DNA of 64,000 nucleotides from contig NC_045443.1 in assembly GCF_002776525.5 (NCBI RefSeq), positions 51,081,387 through 51,145,386 of the forward strand, in the 5' to 3' direction. Source of the stretch: Piliocolobus tephrosceles (taxonomy: Eukaryota; Chordata; Mammalia; Primates; Cercopithecidae). The notes under the pieces are model-generated. The model was given only the letters and a program-made list of their open reading frames with translations, made no database searches and was not told where the DNA came from. Positions 21,635 to 34,700 of this stretch are shown in pieces. How positions within the stretch are numbered: position 1 is the first letter of the stretch; the number at the start of each line of letters is the position of its first letter. Position numbers and translations under genes: made by a program.

Positions 21635-24600
21635 GCTATTATTTGATGGTCTGTCTGTTTTTCAATATACACATACATGTAGAATATTAAGGTATTTTGA
21701 TATCTACTATAGACTTTCAGAATGTGGCCACTCCAGGACACCTAAGCCAATTCTCTTGCTGGGTATTGGGGGTGAGGGTGAGAGAGACCCAGAGAGAAAA
21801 GGGCCCAAGCATCTCTTATAGTGGAAGTGGGCACACCCACAGCAGACAAAAAGTGGATCCGCTTAAAATGTCAAAAAAAAAAAAAATGGTTTTGACTCCC
21901 CAATGTCAAACAGCCAACGTACTTAATTTTTTTCACTGACTTAACTAAATCATCTCATTGTTGTGACATTGTGTAACTACTGTCATAATCAAAGCACTGA
22001 TTCCAAGATTTGTGTGAAACAGGTGACTACAGACCTGTTCGTTCTCAGGTTTTGAAAGACAAACTTTTCTGTCATTAACTCCTTAGTCCTTACAATGTCA
22101 AAAATTGTATTTGGAGTTTTGTCATTAGAAAACAGAACTGGAACATTGTTTGGACATTTTGTGGACAATTGTGGTCATCCTCTAATTTTCTAGGCACTTG
22201 GATAATATGTGTGAAAGAGAGAGACAGGGAGAGAGAGATCGTATATATATGTATAATGTGTATGTGTGTGTGTGTGTATCCTAAAACTATAGCTAGAAGA
22301 CACTTTAGATTTTATAGACAACTCTCACACTTAATAAGGAAGAATCAGTCAGACAGATGACTTACTGAAGAATATTTTGCTATTAGGAGACAGACGTGGA
22401 CTAATAATCCATTATCTTTTGACTCCAGCAGAGTTCAGTGCACTTTCCTCTACAGTACACATGCTAGTAGGGGCTAGAGACTGGGACTAATATTCCCAGT
22501 CAATACTTTCAGAAAATGAGGCATTATGTTGTTTGAAGGATTTGGTAAGCTGGCATTCTTTCTTATAGACAAAAGAATAGATAAGACGATTTAAATGCCA
22601 TTTCAAATCTACTTTCCTCTTAAGTCTTTCCTACAGCATACCTATGAAATGGAAAGCAGTTATTAAATAGAATTTGTGTCTTTTCCATATGTAAAATGAT
22701 ATGTCTTTGTACATGTGTACTTCTAATATTCATATGAATGTTATTCAACATCTGCATGTGTGGATGTGCATATGGTGTAGACGGCTTTGTATTGTTTTCC
22801 TCCATGGGTGTATATTACTCAGACCCTCTCATGAATCTGCCTACTAATTTAATGTATTACTTTACTGTTACTTCATTTCCATACTTTTCTAAAGTGCTTC
22901 AGATGCAGCCCAATCAGAACTTATAAACACATGTGCAAGCAGCCTTACACACAAACACACACGTGCACACAAGAAGACATATATAGACATGTGCTACCAC
23001 ATATTCCCTAGATCTTCCTTGCATACCCCTGCTATAGCTGGACAGACATTATTGTCACTTCAGGCTGGAACAAGTGAAGCAGGCTGCTTTTTCTGTTTAT
23101 GCTGTATAGCTGACGACAGATAACTGCATCAGCTTCATCTGCTTAGACTTTACCTCTTTTCTGAAGGGCGGCCAGAACAAAAGCTTCTTCCTATCAGCAT
23201 TTTTGCCAGAAACACCTTTTCCCAGAAATCCCTGTTTGGTTCATCCTATCCTGCCAGATTTACAGTTCCTCGGCTTCCCAGCCTCTTCTCCCTGACTCCC
23301 TAACATAGAATTTCTGCTCAGCCAGATGAGTGCCTTCTCCCCAGCAACATATACCTTGTCCTCTCCAGGCTCTAAACTGCACAAGCCATTGCCCAACCTG
23401 GGACACAAGTCTTTTCCTACTTCTCCCTTGGGCCCCATTTCTGCTCTCCTCCCCAAGTGTCTCTCCCCTCTGAGGGGATGACTGCCTTGTCTGACTCATC
23501 TCGCTTCTGCTGCAGCTCCTGCTCCTCCTCCCGCCTGCATTGATGTCCCTCATTTCTCTTGTTACTCAATCTTCTCACTTTTCCTTCTGCCTGGGTCCTG
23601 AGTATATGTTCCATCTCCCTGCACAGATGGGGTGTGGCTCCCCACATGCAGGAATTGGCTTTGTCGCTTGTTTCCTGGTGCTCCCCTCCCCCAGCCCAGG
23701 CAATGCCTTTTTCCTGACAGAGTGTTGACTGACAGACTGGCTGGAGTTGAAGCTCAGCCTTAATACTTCTCCAATCTCTTTTCTTAATTAATTTGATGTG
23801 TTTGGCATCACCTCTGCTGCTGGAGGGGTATTTTCTAGGAAGCAGAGGAGTGTCGGAGGCCTTGCTCCTTTTCCTTCCTTTCTCAGATAGACTAGTATTT
23901 CAACCTGACAGCTCCCAGTCGGTCCTCTGGCTATGGAGCATTGAGTATTTATTTTCCTGATGTTTTTATTCCAAAGTCTTTGCCAGGGTCATGTTGTTGA
24001 AATCTGCCAAGTGACAGCAGCCCCTGACCCTGCTACTGAATCCGAATACATTTTACAGGTACAGCTGTTGTCAGAAAATTACAGAAGCCAAAGGCAAAAA
24101 CAGAGGCCTTGAGAGGTCATCTTGGATATGCCCCTGTCTCCAGTCTAGTTTCTGCTCAGGTAAATTAGAAGAGATCTAGTTTCAAAGTGCTACACAAGGG
24201 AAATGGATGTGCCACTCTTCAATCCCACTCCATTATCTAGCAGTTCCCACCGTCAGAATGTGTTTCGTTGTATGGACCCACAACCTGTCCTTTGAATGCC
24301 AGGTGTTTTCCACTTCTGTTGTTGCCAGAAAGTGGATGATGATTAACATAATCCACTATATACTTGAAAAAGAAAATTAGATTAGAAGTAATCCAAAGAA
24401 AGTGGTCATCCATGATGGATAATTCAATCTTCAACACAGTCTACATTCTTTCCAAAGACCAGAGTAATTTCCAGACTGACATGAACATCCAAAATCCTCC
24501 CTGGCTCACAGTGGTAAGTAGGTTTCCAAGTTTGGATTAGTCTTACCTCTAGATTTAAATGTTTTTTTGTCTGCCCACATCCCACTCTATGGCTCTTCCC

Positions 24601-25880
24601 CCAGCCCAGGTTGAGAGTGCTGGTGCCACTCAATGGTGTCCACACATAATAAGGGTCTGTGTAATGCCAAGCAACTGGTTGTAAGTGAGAGAAAAATGTT
24701 ATCTGGCTAATCCATCCACTTATTAACATATATTTGGATATTTAGAAATAATCCAATGAAGGACTGAAGTTTTCCTTTGTCAGCATGTAGACAGTCCTAA
24801 AATATCGTAGTCAAGCAGTGTCCATAGACAAAGTTAACTGCATCATTAACACTTCTTTTTTTCATTTGGCATGCTATATCTGACAGGCTTTCTCCCCACC
24901 TGGTGACCCAACGCTGGCCTGAGTGGCTTGGCACTCATTATAAAGAGAGATGCCAATGTCTCAAAAGTGCCAGAGAGTCTGGCAGGCAGCCTAACTATAA
25001 GGCAGCTGCTGTGATTTCCATAAGAGAATAAGCAGAATGCAAAACAAAACTGCAAGAATGAGGCTGCCCAGTTCTTGGTGTTGACAGGGGCCATAAAAGC
25101 AGGAACTCATTTCCTCATCTCCTGCGACTGAGTCTAGCCTACATATCCAGGGTCTAGGAGGGACAAATTTGGGTGAACCAATGCAAAAGAATGTATTCTC
25201 ATCACCTCTGGAAAAAATGCTTTTGTGTCAGCTGTTTTTCCAAGGGACCAACTGGAGCTATTACCATACAATCTAGTGAAACAAATCATGGTTCTTTACT
25301 TAGATCTGGAAATATATCAAACTGAATAATTCAGGAAATCTATGGTTTTGGTAGTGAGTTGCCAAAACTCTGCTTTATTTGGTGCTATGCAGTTTCCACT
25401 ATAGTAGCCCTGATCTAGTTGGTTTATCTCCACAACTCAAACAACTAGAAAACTGTTTGAGCCAATCCTTCACTCTCTTCATCCCTTGAAACCCTAGTGA
25501 GTCTGAAACAACAGATAAGCATGGGGGAAGAAGAGAAACACAAGGTTAAAAAATAAAAAAGCAAAAATTACCCCTGTTTCCTTCTACACACATCTAGGCT
25601 AAAGCAACCCTGAGCGAGGGAAGGAAGAAAATATTACATTAAACTGAGCTCAGAATCTTGAAGCTCCAGTGCACTGGACATTCTCCCTAAGATTTGAAAT
25701 TGTGTATATGACTTGAAGTTGTTATAGGATTGTCTGTTACCTAAGAGCAGGCAGAAGAGTCTTAGGGCCCCCTGGAGTTTTAGTCCAAGAGCCAAGAAGT
25801 GTTAGCTAACATCCATTGACATTGATAAAGGGTGATAGAACACAAAAATGAAATTGCATTTTGCCTTTTAAAGAGGATGT
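21635..25880. other. Largely unique non-coding flank
   Basis: No recognised gene. It contains a short (GA)n(TA)n(TG)n simple repeat at 22214-22278 and scattered CA-rich sequence near 22930-22970. Frames such as 22738-22926 and 23260-23553 show no recognisable domains. The region belongs to the gene-poor side of the HOXC cluster. Confidence 0.6.
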
Positions 25881-26240
25881 GTTAGTAAAGGATGGACTGG
25901 GGTATGAGAGTAAATAAACCACAAAACATATAGTCACTTAAACACAATAGAAACTTATTCCTCCCTCAGGTAAAGTCCTAGGCAGATGATTCTTGCCCGT
26001 GGGTGGCTGCCCTCTCCATGTGCTTCAGGGATCCAGGTTCTTCCTATCGAGTGTCTGATCTATTCCCTAGGGTGCCATGGTGGGCACCCTCACAGAGGAA
26101 GAGGACAGAGAGCACGGAGGAGGATGGGAACACACCCACTTGTTAAAAGCTTTGGTCAGGAAATGGCACATGCATTCCATTAATTAGAACTAAGTCACAC
26201 AGCCATATGAAACTGCAAAAAAAGCTGGGGGTGTAGTCCA
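25881..26240. repeat. Probable ancient interspersed repeat, class not resolved
   Basis: The sequence resembles old DNA-transposon or MaLR-type consensus texture (cacttaaacacaatagaaac, cagggatccaggttcttcct, ttagaactaagtcacacagc). I recognise the style but cannot name the family with confidence. Confidence 0.35.
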
Positions 26241-26294
26241 GCTGTGGTCCCAGGATTTGGAGGGAGCAGTTGCTATATCTTTATAATGGTTGAA

Positions 26295-26757
26295 ATTTTA
26301 CTGGCTTCTGTGTCCAGTGGCAAATTTGGACACAGAAGATCCTCATGGGGTACCAGAGGTTCAACCATCATAGGCAGCAACCTTATGAGAGTACTTCTTT
26401 CTCCAAAAGGAAGGTCGTCATTCCCCAAACGGACTTTTCTCCGAAAGGTGCAGGTTGATGGATGGCGGGGATAAAAGGGACTGGGAGAGAAAAGGACTTC
26501 TGTGAAAAACCAGAGCAAAGGTAGCCATGCTCAGTTGCCTCTTAAAGATAAAGAAGGCTCCTGTAGCTTTACTACTGAGACCTACTCACAGGAGATTTGT
26601 TCCTTCCCCTGGTGGAACTTCTCATCTCTTGTGTAATGAATATGCACCTGAAACTCCTAGGTCTCAGAGAGCCTGGAAGTAAACACGACCCTAAAAAATC
26701 CTTGTTACCGAAAACAATCCAGTAAAATGTGCCACTGGACACAGAAGCCAGTAAAAT
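26295..26757. repeat. 33-bp inverted repeat pair with a nested hairpin
   Basis: The arm at 26295-26327 and the reverse complement of 26725-26757 agree at 32 of 33 positions, separated by about 400 bp. The left arm also starts a local hairpin: cttctgtgtcc (26305-26315) pairs perfectly with ggacacagaag (26328-26338) across a 12-nt loop. No transposase frame lies between the arms. Confidence 0.85.
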
Positions 26758-27469
26758 CCATGAAGGCGGAAGAATTGCCTGGCCCTTCAACCCCAAATAA
26801 AATAAACATATTTTACATCTTATTAATTCCAAAACTGGATTCAATTTTTTAAAGTGCCGCATTCTGATGAGATCAGAAGACACATCTGGCAGGAATGAAG
26901 TCATTACAAGAAGAGTTTGACTATTTATAATAATAATAATAAAACACCCGCCACCCTTGGATTCTCACTGGGGTGGGGAGCGAAGAGCTTTGCAGGACCC
27001 ATCAAGGAAAGCAAAGATTCCGGCAACACAATTCCCCCTGTTAACTATATTCCCGGCCTCTAGGTCACTATTTAAAATAAAAGGGCATCTCCATTCTCCC
27101 CCAGAGGTACCGTTCTACAGTCACACTCGCTACTTTATCCATGTCTGTGTGCAGTGAGCATTTTTCTGTTCTTCTAGTTTCACTAGAGTTTTATTTTATG
27201 CACCCTTCCCCTGCCCCATTTCTTAAGACCAGCTGGACCACATGCTAGAAAAACGAAACAGAAGAGAGGGGAAGGTCCCTCAGATTCCAAAGCAGAATAC
27301 AACCAAGGCTTCCTAAGTAAATGAAAAGGACTTGGAGAAGACATAACCCTTCAGTGTAGACACTTAAGTTGAAATTTCTGCCCTGTCGTTCCAATGCCAT
27401 GATGGAGAAGGACCCCCATAATCTCCTTTGGCGTGTGCAGCTCTGAGCGTTACAACGATGCAAAGTGCG

Positions 27470-28330
27470 GTCTTTGGAGGCTGCGGGAGTCAGTAATCCA
27501 TCAATTCACTCTCGCCATTCCTTCTCCCCAGTTTGCGCGAAAGCCAGGTCCGAGTGCTTCGAAGATCGAGGAGACCCGAGATGCGCACCAGTGGCGGGAA
27601 ACGAGCTGGCTTAGTTGGCTGGGCTGCGTCCCTTCGCCACCGCCCGCCCGCCCGCCTCTCCGGCCTCCGAGAAGCCTGGAGAAGGGGCCTGCTCCTCTTG
27701 AAAAATGGCTTTTGGGGGCGGTAGGTCCTCGGGAGGCCGACTGGCGGAAAGTGACTTGCCGCGGCTTCGAGTAGAGACTTTGGTGCGGGACCCAACTCCT
27801 GGGGAAGGCGGGGAGCGCTGGGCGGATGCCTGGCCCCAGTGAGGCGCCAACACGTACAAGTTCCGCTCTGAGTGTTTGAAAATGCAAGTTTCTCTCGGAT
27901 TGATTTTTTTTTTTCCTTTAAATGTATCTCCTTCAAAAAAACAAAGACGTGGACAGGCGGGCGCCACCCGGTCTGGGAGCTGAGGTTCGTGACTGCTGAA
28001 GATTTCGTTTGGTTCAAGCTGAGAAAATAAGGGTCGCCCTGTCCCAGGCTGGGAGCGTGGGGACTTCTGTCTATGGACTGTGCAAACCCTCTGGGGCTGC
28101 CTCCCGGACTGGCATGCTCTCCCCGCCGCCTGAAGCCTAGGAAAGGTTCCCTGGAGGTACTGGACTCCAGACCCCTGCAGGGCGGGATGGAGAAAAAGCC
28201 CTGAATACCACGGCCCACACCCCTCCAAGTCGGCAGCCCCCAAGCGCCAGTCCAGCGTACGCAGCTGTGGGGTGGGAAGGAGAAGACAAGTCCTCCGCCA
28301 AGAGCTCACCTACGCAGCTCCTGCCATTCC
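27470..28330. promoter_or_regulatory. Orphan CpG-rich block about 11 kb upstream of HOXC13
   Basis: GC-rich with frequent CpG, including a (CCCG)n-like run near 27640-27655 and several GC-box-like motifs, in contrast with the AT-rich, CpG-poor DNA on both sides. Long overlapping minus-strand frames (27490-28309) are expected in such composition and show no domain. It could be a promoter or Polycomb-recruiting CpG island of a transcript not visible here. Confidence 0.55.
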
Positions 28331-30640
28331 TCCGCCTGATTTCTGCTGTAGGAGGTCGTCAGTTTGCAGGGGCAGAATATGAAGACTCCGGAGAAATAGA
28401 CAAGACAATATTCCTGAGCTCTTTGAACGGCCCAGGTAGAGAAGAAAATTAAACAATATAACTCGTCTCTCTACAAGTAAAGATCTAGAGCGAGATTAAG
28501 ACCCCCATTCCCGGCTTTTCCTCTGAAGCTCCCCCAGAATAAGCCTGCACGTTAGAGCTGGCTAGGTCAGGGAGTGCAAGGAGAGGTGCCTTTTCGACCT
28601 GGAGAAAGAGTACTCTCCCACACAGCTTTTGATAGTTAATGCTGAAGTTACCAAGTAAAGGTTGAAGAAATGGAGGAGAGGAAGGTGCGGGGGGTGGGGA
28701 TGGTCGTAGGTATTTTTAACCAAGGTAGATTTTGAAGTTATTACAAATATGTTCCCTGTTCAAATAGCATGGTCCTCATTTTCCAGGCTCCACTGTGAGA
28801 GGCGGGTTCACAGCCTCAAGGTTCTCCCTGCGGTTTGGGATAGGGAAAAACGCTAATCCTGCATTCTAAAATTTAAAAAATAAAAAATAAAAATAAAAAT
28901 CCTGAAAGCTTAATTATCGAGCAACTCAGATAAGTCCTCCTCCCACCACTAACCTTTCGATTATTTGAATAATTCAGGAAAACACGAATTCTGATTGTTT
29001 GTGGAGACTCATCACCCCTGGACAGTAAAAAGAGAGAGAAACAAGGAAAATCTAATAGAGAACAGCGCTCCAAGATGGTGAAATGGGTCTTCTGTGCATT
29101 TTTCCTGGTATAGAAAGACAGAGTCGCCTTCCTGGGCATTATTTCCTGGAGGATATTGTATCTGTTGTGATAAAATGTATAGAGTTAGATCAAATCACCA
29201 AAATGTATATACGTGTGTGTGTGTATATATATATGTGTGTGTGTATATATATGAGAGAGAGAGAGAGGAGAGAACAAACAAAGGTTTCTACTTGTGTCTA
29301 TGAAAAATTTTATTTCTTGGCAGAAAGAATATTTGGGCTCCATTTTTTGTTTGTTTGTTTGTTTTTGTTTTTGTTTTTTTCCAAGATGATCATAGCTGTG
29401 TAGGACAGACTCCTCCACATAGTTTTTAAGCTGAATATACACTTGCAAAGCATAGTTGGGGCATCACCCACGTAGCCTTCAGGTGAAAACTCGGCTTGAA
29501 CCTGCAAATTCAGATTTGTCTTCCAGGCGTACTGGGCAGAGCATCTGAGATCCCCTGTTGGCTTCACAGCCTATGGAATGAGCCCGGAGAAGCCAGGAGA
29601 CTACAGTGCATGTTTCTGGACCTGCAAAGAACTCACTTCCCTAAAGGCTGAACTCAGAGAGCTAGACACCCTGAAGGATCAAGTCATCAAGGATCAAGGA
29701 GCAGTCATGTTTGAGGGGGAGAGGGTTGGTTGGGCTTTCTTCTTCCCAGGATTAACCACATTTGGGAAACTTTTTTCAAGGGTGAGGGTGAGGCTAAACT
29801 TTGAAAGATAGTGAATCTGCTTTTCTTACTGGTAATATTTGGAAGGAAAAATTCACCACTGTTTATGATCTTGCCCCTACTACTTAAAGTACAAAGCATT
29901 TTAAAGATAAGACTTAAAACAGAAAATTTGTAGACCCCAGTGCACCAAGTTTAGAAGCAGATTTGAAACATGACCAACTGTAAATGCATATTGTCATTGT
30001 AGGCTTCTGTATAAGACATAACCATGCCATTTCATATGTATTATATTCAGCAAATGACAACAAATACACAGCAACATCAAAAGTAATAGTAAGATTCCTG
30101 ATAGCTGAATAATTTGCTTTCTTCCTTTGCCATTATTCCAGCTAAGATTAACCAGCTTTTCAGAAGTCCATTATCATGGTTTATCCCCCTTTGGTTCCCA
30201 GCCCTTGCCCACCACCTCTTGCTTCCCCACATTTCTTTTTGAGCCCAAGATTCACTCAACTTTCTTTGGCAAATCTTTATAGGTGTATGATTATCTTTAA
30301 ATCACTTCCCTGCCCCAAAACTGGGCACAAACAACAGAAAATAGTCTTTTTCTTCGTTTGTTTCCCCATTTGGGAGGATCCCTTTCCAGAGGGACCTGTG
30401 AGGGGAGAAGAGAAGAAAAGCTGATTCTTGGTCTTGGCAGTGGATGTTGCTAAGAGAAATTGGCAGTCAGGATGTGTCTCTCTGGAGGCACAGGGACCTA
30501 GCTCCCGACCTTCCGCAAGTCGTCTGTTCACACAAGCATGCTCATGAATGCCCAGGCCTTAGGGTGGGTCCGCTGTCTACCCACACACTCAGAGCTCTCC
30601 AGGAGCTTACTTCTCTCCTACCCCACTAATAAATGTACCC
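28331..30640. other. Unique non-coding sequence with a TG/TA/GA microsatellite
   Basis: A compound simple repeat (TG)n(TA)n(TG)n(TA)n(GA)n occupies about 29205-29275, and a (GTTT)n run 29348-29376. An AT-rich (AAAAT)n patch lies at 28868-28902. Nothing recognisable as a gene. Confidence 0.55.
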
Positions 30641-30659
30641 ACCTGTGTGCTCGGCAATA

Positions 30660-31700
30660 GGTGCACATAACGTGCACACAGGGCATCAATCAGGATTGCG
30701 TATGTGACTATGCCTGCCCCACTGGACCTGCTCTAGCGCCGGGCAGTGGAGCGGGCGCTTCCTAGTGTGGGCACTTACCCTGCCGCTCGGGTCGGCCATT
30801 TATTGTCTTGTGGGGAAGCAGCTTTCGCCAAGAAGCTTGGTCTGGGTTAGTGAAATAAAATACTAAACAATTATTACATGCAACATTTTTAAACCAGCAT
30901 ATTAAAATAAACTAAGGAACTCTCTGCGTTGGGAGAAAGCCACAGGAAAAGGAAGAGAAGGAGTTAGATGCTGGCGCCAAGTTTCTGGCGGGGCCAGGAG
31001 GCGGTGACTCCTCAGGCTAAGCGGAATCGCCATCCAGGCTCCGGAAGCGACCCGAATCCCAAAATCCGTGGAAGAAAATCGCGCTGAAAGAACAGAGCCA
31101 ACGCCAGCGTCCTGCCAAGTTTGGCGAGATGGCACGTTGGTTTCAGGAGCACAGTGCTGCTAAATGACGCCTAAGGGAAAAATTTTCCCAGAGAATTGTC
31201 TGGGAGCAACAGCAAAGACATGGTGTTTTTATTCTCTTAGACATGGTGTTTTCATTATCTATTAAAAATATAACTTTAAAAAGCATCTCTGCACTTACAT
31301 ATACTTAAATACTATTGCCGTTTAATGGCTAACTGCATTAGAAAACAATGTGAATGGAAATGCATTAACAAAGCCTCTATACTAATACACGTGTTTACCC
31401 ACAGAACTGTAAGTCAGTCAAGCCTCCCACCATCTCAGCGTAGGCATATAAACAATTAAAGCCTTTAAATGTTTTAATTAAACTTAACTATGTTGTCATA
31501 TTGAAAGAAAACATTATTTTTTTAAAAATTTTAAGATTATTATATGGATAATAAGGTAATCTTAATTATATGAATATGGGTATCTGAGGATACATTTCTT
31601 ATGTTAATATTTTTCTGAAGTTCCCTTAACACCAAACAAAACATATATTACATACTTTCTTGTCTAGAAATGCCTACAATAGATGAAAGGAATAAATCTG
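30660..31700. promoter_or_regulatory. Candidate conserved non-coding block with HOX/CDX-type AT motifs
   Basis: A GC-balanced part (30660-31150) is followed by an AT-rich part (31150-31700) containing repeated TTTATT, TTAAT and ATTAA motifs (gccatttattgtcttg at about 30794, taaacaattattacatgc at about 30862, atgttttaattaaacttaac at about 31470). No repeats and no coding potential. Regulatory status is inferred from composition and location only. Confidence 0.35.
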
Positions 31701-34700
31701 TATTTCTCCTTTGGAGGGAAATTCATTAACAAGCCAAGCACTGAAAAGAGAGCTACAAGTGCTTTAAATCACAAATACAGGCTATAGCAGACTATTCTCC
31801 CAAGGCCTCAGAGTAGGAGAAGAGTTGCACAAGGTCCCCTCTTTTGGGGCTTTAAGAAATACATCTCTGCAAACTTGAGTATGTTCTTCTTTTCCATCTA
31901 TTTGCTTGTAGTGGCTAAGCCTAAGGAGAGATGACTGCCTTTGAATAGAGCAGTTGGGTCTTTCCCAAGCTCACAGTCTCACCATGTTTTCTTCCTTCTC
32001 ATGTCTACCTCATCAGCCTGCCCCAACCAGCACCCCTGTTACAACACCCGCAAATGTCTGTCTCCATACTACACAAGCACAATGCATACTTGTTGCAACA
32101 CATGTTCCCCAGCGTGTGCACTGTCCAAAAACCAGTACTTAACAATCATGTTCCCCAGAAATGCTAAAGACTATCAAATTCAAGGTGTCTGGGGTAGTCT
32201 CTTTGCCTTGAAAGATATTCCTTCTGATCTGAGTTAATTTTTTTCTGACTATGCAGGTGAATACATAAATCCAATGTTTGGGAAAAGGAAAAATGGATGT
32301 CCCCATTCTCCTTTCTAGTTCCTTAGATTTTATCAGCTTTGCTGCATGTACAAGGCAACACCACCGCTAAGATTTAAAATGTGCCTCTAAATACTCCCTG
32401 AAGAGGGGGACATTTGGATGAGAGGGAGGACGGTAGTGAGGGAGGTAAAGTTTCACAGTCCCCAACCCCAAGGATATCAGAGTGATAGTTTCCCTCCAGT
32501 CACTAAAACTGTACCAACGTATATATGTTTAGGATGATTTAATTAATTACTACCAGTGAGAATCATGTCCCAGATACCCAAATATACAAGCTCCCTTCTA
32601 CCTTTTTGTTCCATAGATCCCAGTCAAGGTTAGTCACTTTAGCAAGAAGTTGTTTCTTTCCCCCTTTAGTTGAGCCTTGGGTCTCTCTTCCCTCTCTTTT
32701 GGAAGTGGAGGGGTTAAATTTTCTTTCTTTTGATGAGGCATCTTCTGAAAGTCCTTTAATTTCTTGTGTTCTGCTCAGTGATTTTCATATTAGAATGTAC
32801 TTTTGCTGCAACTGCTGAGGTGTCTGGTCATGGAGAGAACTAGGCTGTGATCCACTTAGGATATAATTTTTCCTCTTCCCAGTGATGAAATACATATATA
32901 TATATTCCTTCCATAATCTCCCTTTTAGGATCCCACCAAATTCCAGTTCCCACACCATGGTGGGGCTAAGGAGGCCCCTCACCTCATTAGAGGTGAAATG
33001 CTCGGCCCTTCAGCTCTGTCTTTTGTATTTGGTCATTCTTTGGGACAGGTTAATCAGGGTACTTTAACCCAGAAGAATGCTGTATTAAGGCCCATCCCCT
33101 CCCTGCCCTAAGAAAAATGTTATTTTCTATATCTGCTTTTAAAGTAACTGGAAACCTTTTAAAAGAAGGAAAAAAAGATTGGCTGGTCTGCCTCCCTTCT
33201 AGGAGCCTCAAACCTAAACTTTAAAAGATGAAGGAAATGATTGAAAGTGATAAATACCTTTTCCAGGCTTCGGTTTGTTGGCTTTCTGACCAAAAGGGGC
33301 TTTTGTTAGGTCTCTACGAGGAAACCAAATTCAGCCCCCAGCAAATACTCTTCCCCTCTTTCCCATCCCCCCTCAGCTCTCTTGTCTAACTTGAAAATGA
33401 ACTTGGACTTCCCTCTCAGACAGGCCCTAAAACCGGGAGAGATTTTATTTGTCTGTTTCTGAAGGGCTTCCTAAAAGGAGAAGGGTGTTTAGGGGGAGGG
33501 GAAGGGGACAGGAGGCCTTTTCCCCCAGTAGAGGACAGGGTGGGGGTAGGAGCTATGGCAAAGCCAGAAGGCGGGAGGAGATACTTTGTTAATTTCTTAA
33601 CTCTGTGTTTATTCCCTGAACTTCTTTTGTCAATGAAGGGTTAGAGTTGGGAGGGGGCCAAGTGACAGGCTGAGATACTGCCCAAAAAGAAAAGGGGGTG
33701 GGTGGGGTGAGGGCTAGAAAAGGGCTGAGGAAGGAGGGGATGAGGAGGGTTGGGGAAGGGGCTCTGTGATGAGCTTGACAGGGGTAGGAGGGCGGGGAAA
33801 CTGTGAAAGAAAGAGGACTGGGGTTAGGGACTCCAGAGACCGCTGGAGGAGGCTTCCTGACAGTTAGTTCTCCATGGAAGGGGCCACTTGATTTCCCCGG
33901 ACCAAACCCAGTGCACCACCAAGCAGAGTCTGCAGCTGGGGGCATGCTAGAGGAGAATCCAGGAGAAGATTTGTGATAGCCTAAACGAGGAGAATCCAGG
34001 AGAAGATTTGTGATAGCCTAAACTTGGACCCCTGTATGGATCCCTGCAGAACCAGAGAGGAAAAGGTCTTCGAGGTGACCCCAAACCTCAGCCAGCACTG
34101 CAAGTCCTAACTAGGCAGCAGAGAGGAATGGATTTCCCTGATATCTACCACAGGGAAATAGGTGGGGCCCGGAGGAAGGCAAGTTTTGATTTAAGAGCGG
34201 AAAACTCTGAAACAAGGAGCAAAGTGATGCCTCAGCTACCCTGGTCCCATCTTCCCTCAAGCTGGGGGCCTAGGGAGGGAGAACACTAAAGATGGAAGAT
34301 GCCAGGATAGCAGCCGCTGTCCAGGAGGTGAGTTCCCAAGCTAGTAGAAGAGGCCTAGTGGCCCTTTTCAGAGGCTGGGCTGTGGGAGTGGAGAGATCAA
34401 AGTAGAGCAGGTTCCAGAGGGATGAAGGGACCTCCAGGAGCCCAGAAAAGTGGAAGGAACGGAAAAAGGAAGGGAGGGGATTGGACAGGTCCCGGGAACT
34501 CCAGGATCAGCCAGTTTTCTTTCCTTCTCTACCAACATCACCCTCTGCAGCCCATCTGGAATTTTTTCCAAGCATGTGGGAGGGCCTTCCCACACAGACA
34601 CACCCTCAAGGGTACACCTTCTCATATGCCCTTTCTGAACCCCCAATCCCTACCTATAAGTGACCTCTCTCGAACATCCCTTTCTTGGCTAGCCCAGGCC

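Noticed and set aside
27490..28309. Overlapping 242- and 232-codon minus-strand frames in the upstream CpG block
   Set aside because: Two frames over the same GC-rich DNA, neither with domains or a convincing start; better explained by stop-poor composition.
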